DNA of 64,000 nucleotides. Origin: DATFQE01 sp963739085. Its GTDB lineage: Bacteria > Actinomycetota > Thermoleophilia > Gaiellales > Gaiellaceae. The stretch lies in NCBI GenBank assembly GCA_963739085.1, contig CAVTZA010000016.1:1-64000 (forward strand), read 5' to 3'. A program made the translations under genes and the position numbers. The notes under the pieces are model-generated. The model saw only the letters and a program-made list of their open reading frames with translations. It did no database searches and was not told the DNA's origin. How positions within the stretch are numbered: position 1 is the first letter of the stretch; the number at the start of each line of letters is the position of its first letter. Shown piece after piece: positions 59,530 through 64,000 of this stretch.

Positions 59530-60500
59530 GCCGCCCTCGCGCGTGGATCGTCGGCGGCCGGTGCAAGCCCGTGCTCGAACCCGTCGCGCCAGCTCGGCCA
59601 GGCCGGGCGCCAGCCGAGCTCCCGCTTCGCCTTCTCGTTCGACGAGCCGCGCATCTCCGTCATCATCGCGATGCCGTGCTCGCCGATCAGCATGCGTGCG
59701 AGCCAGACAGGGACGTGCCGAGGCGGCTTCGCGCCGAGCGCCCGCGCCAGGGCCGGCAGCCACTCGGCGACGGGCGCCGGATCGTCGTCGACGACGTTGT
59801 ACAGGCCGCCGCCGCGACCTTCGATCACGGCCACTGTGGCCGAGGCGGCGTCGTCGATGTGGACGAAGGACCACACGCCGGCGGCGCTTCCGACCAGCGG
59901 CAGCTTCCGGCGGCGGATCAGCTCCACCTGCTCCCCGCCCTCGCCGAGGCCGGTGCCCGGCCCGTAGAACGAGCCGTACCGGAGCACGACGCCCGCGACG
60001 CCGTCTGAGCCGGTCACCGCCGCCTCGAGCTTCCGGATCGCGGCCAGCGACTCGCGCGCGGCCGCGGGCGGATTCGGATCGAGAGGATCGGCCTCCGTCT
60101 TCACGAGCGCGCCGCTGCGCGCGTTCGGCCAGCCCGTGTAGCTCTGCGCGACGAAACGCGGAGCGCCGGCGGCCACGGCCGCGGCGAGCAGGTTGTCCAG
60201 CCCCTCCGTGCGCAGGCGATTCGTCAGCGCGAACGCCGCGTCGAAGCGGCGGAGCGAGACCGGGCCCGACAGCGCCGTCGCCTGATGGACGACGACCTCC
60301 GGCTCGGCTGCCTGGACCGCGGCGGCGACTGCCTCGCCGTCGAGCAGGTCGACGACGACCGCTTGAGCGCCAGCGGCCTCGACGGCGGCGGCCCGCTCCG
60401 GTCTTGTCGTCGTCGCAACGACCTCGTGACCGCGTGCGATGAGCTGTGGAATCAAGTGGCTCCCGACGACTCCCGAGCCACCCGCGAGAAAGACCTTCAT
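59526..60500 (-). CDS. NAD-dependent epimerase/dehydratase (ECF41 target type)
   Basis: 324 aa. Rossmann motif MKVFLAGGSGVVGSHLIPQL, then VVVDLLDGEAVAAAVQA, PRFVAQSYTGWPNARSG (YxxxK is not preserved in the usual form), LRYGSFYGPGTG and FVHIDDAASATVAVIEG. It is the adjacent partner gene of the ECF41 sigma factor and probably its regulated target. ATG 60500 has GGAGGTGCACG upstream. Confidence 0.87.
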   Translation of the reverse strand: MKVFLAGGSGVVGSHLIPQLIARGHEVVATTTRPERAAAVEAAGAQAVVVDLLDGEAVAAAVQAAEPEVVVHQATALSGPVSLRRFDAAFALTNRLRTEGLDNLLAAAVAAGAPRFVAQSYTGWPNARSGALVKTEADPLDPNPPAAARESLAAIRKLEAAVTGSDGVAGVVLRYGSFYGPGTGLGEGGEQVELIRRRKLPLVGSAAGVWSFVHIDDAASATVAVIEGRGGGLYNVVDDDPAPVAEWLPALARALGAKPPRHVPVWLARMLIGEHGIAMMTEMRGSSNEKAKRELGWRPAWPSWRDGFEHGLAPAADDPRARAA

Positions 60501-60582
60501 CGTGCACCTCCAATGTCGTAGTTCGGTTTCCCTCTGAGACGAGAGAGCAGGCTCCGTGTGACACGGTAGGTACGCTCGGCCG

Positions 60583-61289
60583 GTGGAGGGTGCGCTTCTG
60601 GCTTGGTTCGGCGGGACGGGCGCGACCTGCCCTGGCGGCGGACGCGAGATCCCTACGCGATCCTCGTCAGCGAGGTGATGCTGCAGCAGACGCAGGCCGA
60701 GCGTGTCATTCCGCGCTACCTGCGCTGGCTCGAACGCTGGCCCACCGCGGCCGACCTTGCGGCGGCCGCGCCGGCCGACGCGATCCGCGAATGGCAGGGG
60801 CTCGGGTACAACCGGCGCGCCCTCAACCTCCACCGTGCGGCGCGTCACGTGGCGGAGCACGGCTGGCCGGACGACCTGACCGACCTGCCCGGTGTGGGCA
60901 CCTACACGGCCGCTGCGATCCGCAACTTCGCGTTCGGCGAGGCGGTGCTCCCCGTCGACACGAACGTTCGCCGCGTCCAGGAGCGAACCGGCGCCTCCTT
61001 CGGGCCCGAGTGCGCGCAGGCCCTCTTCGACCTCGGCGCGACGGTATGCCTCGCCCGCGTGCCGCGTTGCGGCAGCTGTCCGCTCGCGGCGGAGTGTCCG
61101 TCGCGCGGCCGCCGCTACGAGCCGCTGCGCAAGCAGACCCCCTTCGAAGGCTCGTTCCGGCAGCGGCGCGCGCGGGCGCTCCGGCTCGCGGCCGACGGAG
61201 GCCAGCCTGACGACGCCGAGGCCGTCGCCTCGCTCGAGCGCGACGGCCTCGTGCATGTGGAGGACGGTCTCGTCTTCCTGCCCGGCTAG
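60583..61289 (+). pseudogene. mutY: Adenine glycosylase MutY, with one -1 frame break
   Basis: Excises adenine paired with 8-oxoguanine. GTG 60583 begins VEGALLAWF; after one missing base at about 60608-60612 (TTCGGCGG, expected TTCCGGCGG) the frame continues RRDGRDLPWRRTRDPYAILV. The catalytic Glu lies in SEVMLQQTQAERV, the helix-hairpin-helix in LPGVGTYTAAAIRNFAFG with VDTNVRRVQ, and the [4Fe-4S] Cys in CLARVPRCGSCPLAAECPS. About 235 aa: the C-terminal 8-oxoG-recognition (MutT-like) domain is very short. This is the only break of the opposite sign. Confidence 0.85.
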
Positions 61290-62014
61290 ATCACCGGGCA
61301 GTTGACCACGGTGTCGGTGCGGCGGATCGTCACGTCGCCCGCCGCTGCAGCGGCCCGCACGGCGGCGGCCGACTTCAGCAGGCGAGGCGTCGTTCGCCAG
61401 GTCACCATGCTCACGCGCCAGAGCGGCGTGTAACCCGGGCGGCCGGGCACGACGTCGATCACGTTCTTCTGGCCGGAGGCGCCGTTCGTCACCGCCCAGA
61501 TCGGCGCAACCTTGTTGCCGCGGGCGAGCTTCACCGGCCCGAGGTCGTAATAGGCGATCGTCGAGCCCCGATGGAAGCCGGTCGTCTGCTTCTGCCCGAA
61601 GCCGACCACCGGGCAGTTGACCACCGTGCTCGTCCGCTCGAGCGTGGCGTCGCCGGCTGCGACGGCACGGCGGACCTCCGCCGCCGATCGCAGCACACGC
61701 GGGGTGGCGGCATCCGTCCACGTCACCATCACGACGCGCCAGAGCGGCGTGTAGCCGCCGTCGCCCGGCGCGACGTCGATCACGTTTCGCTGTCCGTCGG
61801 CGCCGTTCGTGAAGACCCAGATCGGCGCGACCTTGTTGCCCGGTCGCAGCTTGATCGGGCCGAAGTCGAGGTAGCGGACAGTCCCTCCCTTGTAGAAGCC
61901 GGGCGTCTTCTGCTGCTTCGGGAAGTGCCGGATCGGCGCCATCGTGGCGCGCGCCGGCGCGGACGCGGGCAGGACGAAGGCGGCGACGAGCGCCGGAATG
62001 AGCAGCCTCCTCAT
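61286..62014 (-). CDS. Secreted protein with two tandem ~105-residue repeats
   Basis: 242 aa. A signal peptide (MRRLLIPALVAAFVLPASAPARA) is followed by two strongly similar units. Each has YxDFGPIKL or YYDLGPVKL, GNKVAPIWVFTNGADGQRNV, GYTPLWRVVMVTW, SAAEVRRAVAAGDATL and a terminal TSTVVNCPVVGFG. The CPV end gives one Cys per unit. The repeat probably folds as an independent beta-rich domain. I know no function. The stop overlaps the mutY end by four bases. Confidence 0.75.
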   Translation of the reverse strand: MRRLLIPALVAAFVLPASAPARATMAPIRHFPKQQKTPGFYKGGTVRYLDFGPIKLRPGNKVAPIWVFTNGADGQRNVIDVAPGDGGYTPLWRVVMVTWTDAATPRVLRSAAEVRRAVAAGDATLERTSTVVNCPVVGFGQKQTTGFHRGSTIAYYDLGPVKLARGNKVAPIWAVTNGASGQKNVIDVVPGRPGYTPLWRVSMVTWRTTPRLLKSAAAVRAAAAAGDVTIRRTDTVVNCPVI

Positions 62015-62137
62015 CGGGTTTCTCCTGTCGTTCGTGGAGACCTCGAACCTAGGCGCCGCGCCTTGCGAGACCTTTCCGCGGCATTGACGAACGGCGAATT
62101 AACCCCCTCGCAATCTCGGCTTTGGAGAATTCACACG

Positions 62138-62815
62138 ATGAGCACGGTGCTCGTGATCGACGACGAGCCGATCGTCCGTGAGGTCGTCGTCCGCTACCTG
62201 CGGCGCGAGGGCTACGAGACGCTCGAGGCGGCCGACGGAATCCGCGCCCGCGAGTTGCTCGAGCGGCACGAGCCAAGCCTCGTCGTCCTGGATCTGATGC
62301 TCCCCGGCATCGACGGCCTCGACCTCTGCCGCTGGATCCGCTCCCGCTCCGACGTGCCGGTGATCATGCTCACCGCTCGAGGCGAGGAGTCGGACCGCAT
62401 CGTCGGGCTCGAGCTGGGCGCGGACGACTACGTGACGAAGCCGTTCTCGCCGCGCGAGCTCGCGGTACGGGTGAGGGCGGTGCTGCGCCGCTCCACGCGT
62501 CGGCGGCCGCGGGACGAGCGCCTCGGCTTCGACAGGATCGAGATCGACGCCGGCGCGCGCGAGGTGACACGGGACGGCCGGGCCCTCCGGCTGACTGCGA
62601 AGGAGTTCGACCTCCTCTACTTCCTCGCCTCGAACCCGCGGCGCGTGTTCTCGCGTGACCATCTGATGGAGCGCGTCTGGGGCTACTCGGCCGCGCTCGA
62701 CACCGGCACCGTCACGGTCCACGTACGTCGGCTCCGCGAGAAGATCGAGGATGACCCGTCGCATCCGCGCTACCTCGAGACGGTCTGGGGCGTCGGCTAC
62801 CGCTTCACCGGATGA
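62138..62815 (+). CDS. OmpR-family response regulator
   Basis: 225 aa. Receiver: VLVIDDEPIVREVVVRYL, phospho-Asp in LVVLDLMLPGIDGLDLC, TAR in VIMLTARGEESDRI and Lys in DDYVTKPFSPRELAVRV. Winged helix: LTAKEFDLLYFLASNPRRVF, ERVWGYSAALDTGTVTVHV and RRLREKIEDDP with YLETVWGVGYRF. ATG 62138. The stop overlaps the kinase start (ATGA), so the pair forms a two-component system. Confidence 0.93.
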   Translation: MSTVLVIDDEPIVREVVVRYLRREGYETLEAADGIRARELLERHEPSLVVLDLMLPGIDGLDLCRWIRSRSDVPVIMLTARGEESDRIVGLELGADDYVTKPFSPRELAVRVRAVLRRSTRRRPRDERLGFDRIEIDAGAREVTRDGRALRLTAKEFDLLYFLASNPRRVFSRDHLMERVWGYSAALDTGTVTVHVRRLREKIEDDPSHPRYLETVWGVGYRFTG

Positions 62816-63880
62816 TCGTCTTCGCGCTCGTCGTCGCGCTGGCCACGCTCGCGGCGGGGATCGTCGCTGCCATCGGGCTGCGGCGCTTGCCGACACTCCG
62901 CCTGCAGCTGGCGGGGCTCGCGCTCGTGGCGACGTTGCTCCCGCTGGCGGCGGTCGTCCTGTCCGGCCTGGTGATGTTCGACTCCGGCCACGACGTCGTG
63001 CTGCTCGCGGCCGCGGCGGCGTCGTCCACCGTGGCGCTCGTCGCAGCGCTCCTCGTCGCGCGCGCGATCGCGCGGCCCGTCGAGCGGCTGCGCGCGACCT
63101 CGGCCTCGCTCGCCGGCGGCGACCTCACGGCGCGCGCGCCGGAGACGGGCCCCGCCGAGCTGCGACAGCTCGCGCACGCGACGAACGAGATGGCGGGACG
63201 GCTCGAGGAGCTGTTCGACGTGCGGCGTCAGCTCGTCGCCTGGGCCAGCCACGACCTGCGCACCCCGATCGCGTCCCTGCAGGCGATGGTCGAAGCGCTG
63301 GAGGACGGCCTCGCCGAGCCGGCCGACTACCTCCCCGCGATGCGCGAGCAGGTGCGGGCGCTGAGCATGCTCGTCGACGACCTCTTCGAGCTCGCCCGGA
63401 TCGACGCCGGTGCGCTCACGCTCGAGCTCGAGGACGCGCCGCTCACGGGACTGGTGGAGTCGGCGGTGCGCGGGCTTCAGCCGCAGGCGAGCGCGCAGCG
63501 GATCACACTCGAGACGCGGGTCGACGGCAACGGCCTGCGCGTCCGCTGCGCGCCGGACAAAGTCGAGCGCGTGCTCTACAACCTCGTCGCGAACGCGTTG
63601 CGTCACACCCCGTCCGACGGTTCCGTGGCTGTTGCTGGCCGGATCGCGCGCGGATGAGGTCGTGGTTACGGTCGAGGACACGGGCGAGGGCTTCGCTCCC
63701 GACGCGCTCGTCCGCGTGTTCGAGCGCTTCTGGCGAGCCGATCGGTCCCGCTCCCGCGGAGGCGCGGGGCTCGGCCTCGCGATAGCCCGAGGCCTCGTCG
63801 AGGCGCAAGGCGGACGGATCTGGGCCGAGAACCGCCCCGGCGGCGGCGCCCGCATCTCGTTCACGCTGCCGGCTGCGTGA
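62812..63880 (+). pseudogene. Membrane sensor histidine kinase, split by one frameshift
   Basis: About 355 aa. Two or three N-terminal helices, a HAMP linker (RAIARPVERLRATSASLAGG), H-box VAWASHDLRTPIASL, N-box NLVANALRHTP, then in another frame D/G boxes DTGEGFAPDAL and GAGLGLAIARGLVEAQGG. A single extra base near GGCC 63637-63640 explains the +1 shift; without repair the kinase loses its ATP-binding end. It pairs with the OmpR-type regulator. The signal sensed is unknown. Confidence 0.82.
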
Positions 63881-63910
63881 TCCGAACCGTCCGCAAGCAG
63901 TCGGCGCGGA

Positions 63911-63932
63911 GCGCGTCCTGTCGAGGACGCGC
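63911..63932. terminator. Hairpin after the two-component genes
   Basis: GCGCGTCC (63911-63918) pairs with GGACGCGC (63925-63932) over a TGTCGA loop, 31 bases after the kinase stop. There is no T-run, but it may stop transcription from both sides. Confidence 0.5.
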
Positions 63933-63948
63933 TCGTTGCCGATTCGGT

Positions 63949-64000
63949 TCATCCGGCGGTCAACGTGTTCCCGAGCACGAATGTCAGGATCGTCAGGAAG
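63949..64000 (-). CDS. 3' end of a hydrophobic protein entering from the right edge (partial)
   Basis: Read on the minus strand, the last 17 codons give a hydrophobic end (FLTILTFVLGNTLTAG) before TGA. This would be the C-terminus of a small or membrane protein that continues beyond the window. Too little is visible to identify it. Confidence 0.3.
   Translation of the reverse strand, partial: FLTILTFVLGNTLTAG

Overview
The window is very GC-rich, densely packed DNA that looks like a chromosome segment of a deep-branching actinobacterium. A Thermoleophilia/Gaiellales-like organism is my best inference, because it combines a BTAD/SARP-type regulator, an F420-type LLM oxidoreductase, an AccA3-like acyl-CoA carboxylase, an ECF41 sigma factor and many leaderless-looking genes. 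No phage, insertion sequence, CRISPR array or rRNA was seen. One tRNA gene is present.

Layout. 1-3.2 kb is the end of a surface-polysaccharide cluster (Wzz-like protein, O-antigen ligase, family 2 glycosyltransferase). It is followed by a duplicated-domain protein and a NarL/LuxR response regulator. 5.2-8 kb carries recR, lysC and asd. 8.2-13.2 kb is a minus-strand operon with sdhA, sdhB and a CCG-domain subunit (type E succinate dehydrogenase). 13.4-15.1 kb encodes a secreted PASTA-ended protein. 15.4-19.1 kb is a giant SARP/adenylate cyclase/ATPase/TPR regulator with SARP-like direct repeats in front of it; a 27-residue peptide gene and a response-regulator remnant lie behind it. 19.6-28.9 kb holds pckA, a tandem xerC-xerD pair, gltA, icd and mdh. 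32.7-35.4 kb is sucC-methyltransferase-sucD. Together with sdh, this makes an unusually concentrated set of TCA-cycle genes. 35.4-38.5 kb has an ArsR/SRPBCC pair with twin operators and an acidic peptide next to a cupin hydroxylase. 38.5-45 kb has acyl-CoA carboxylase subunits, pgsA and a GGDEF/HD-GYP protein behind a structured leader. 45-50 kb is small-molecule metabolism and transport. 50-52.6 kb is accessory: a zincin-like protein, an odd tRNA-Thr and a beta-propeller. 52.7-57 kb is gltX-cysS-rlmB-NYN-sigH, the order known from Firmicutes. 57-58.6 kb is a ferritin-like protein plus tatA/tatC. 58.6-64 kb has an ECF41 sigma factor with its epimerase, mutY, a secreted repeat protein and a two-component system.

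Two cross-window patterns matter to any reader. First, about a dozen otherwise intact genes are split by small indels, nearly all of the +1 (extra base) type and often in homopolymers. This looks more like consensus error than gene decay. Second, many starts sit 6-10 bases after a TAnnnT hexamer with no Shine-Dalgarno sequence (leaderless), while others overlap the upstream stop as GTGA, TTGA or even CTGA.
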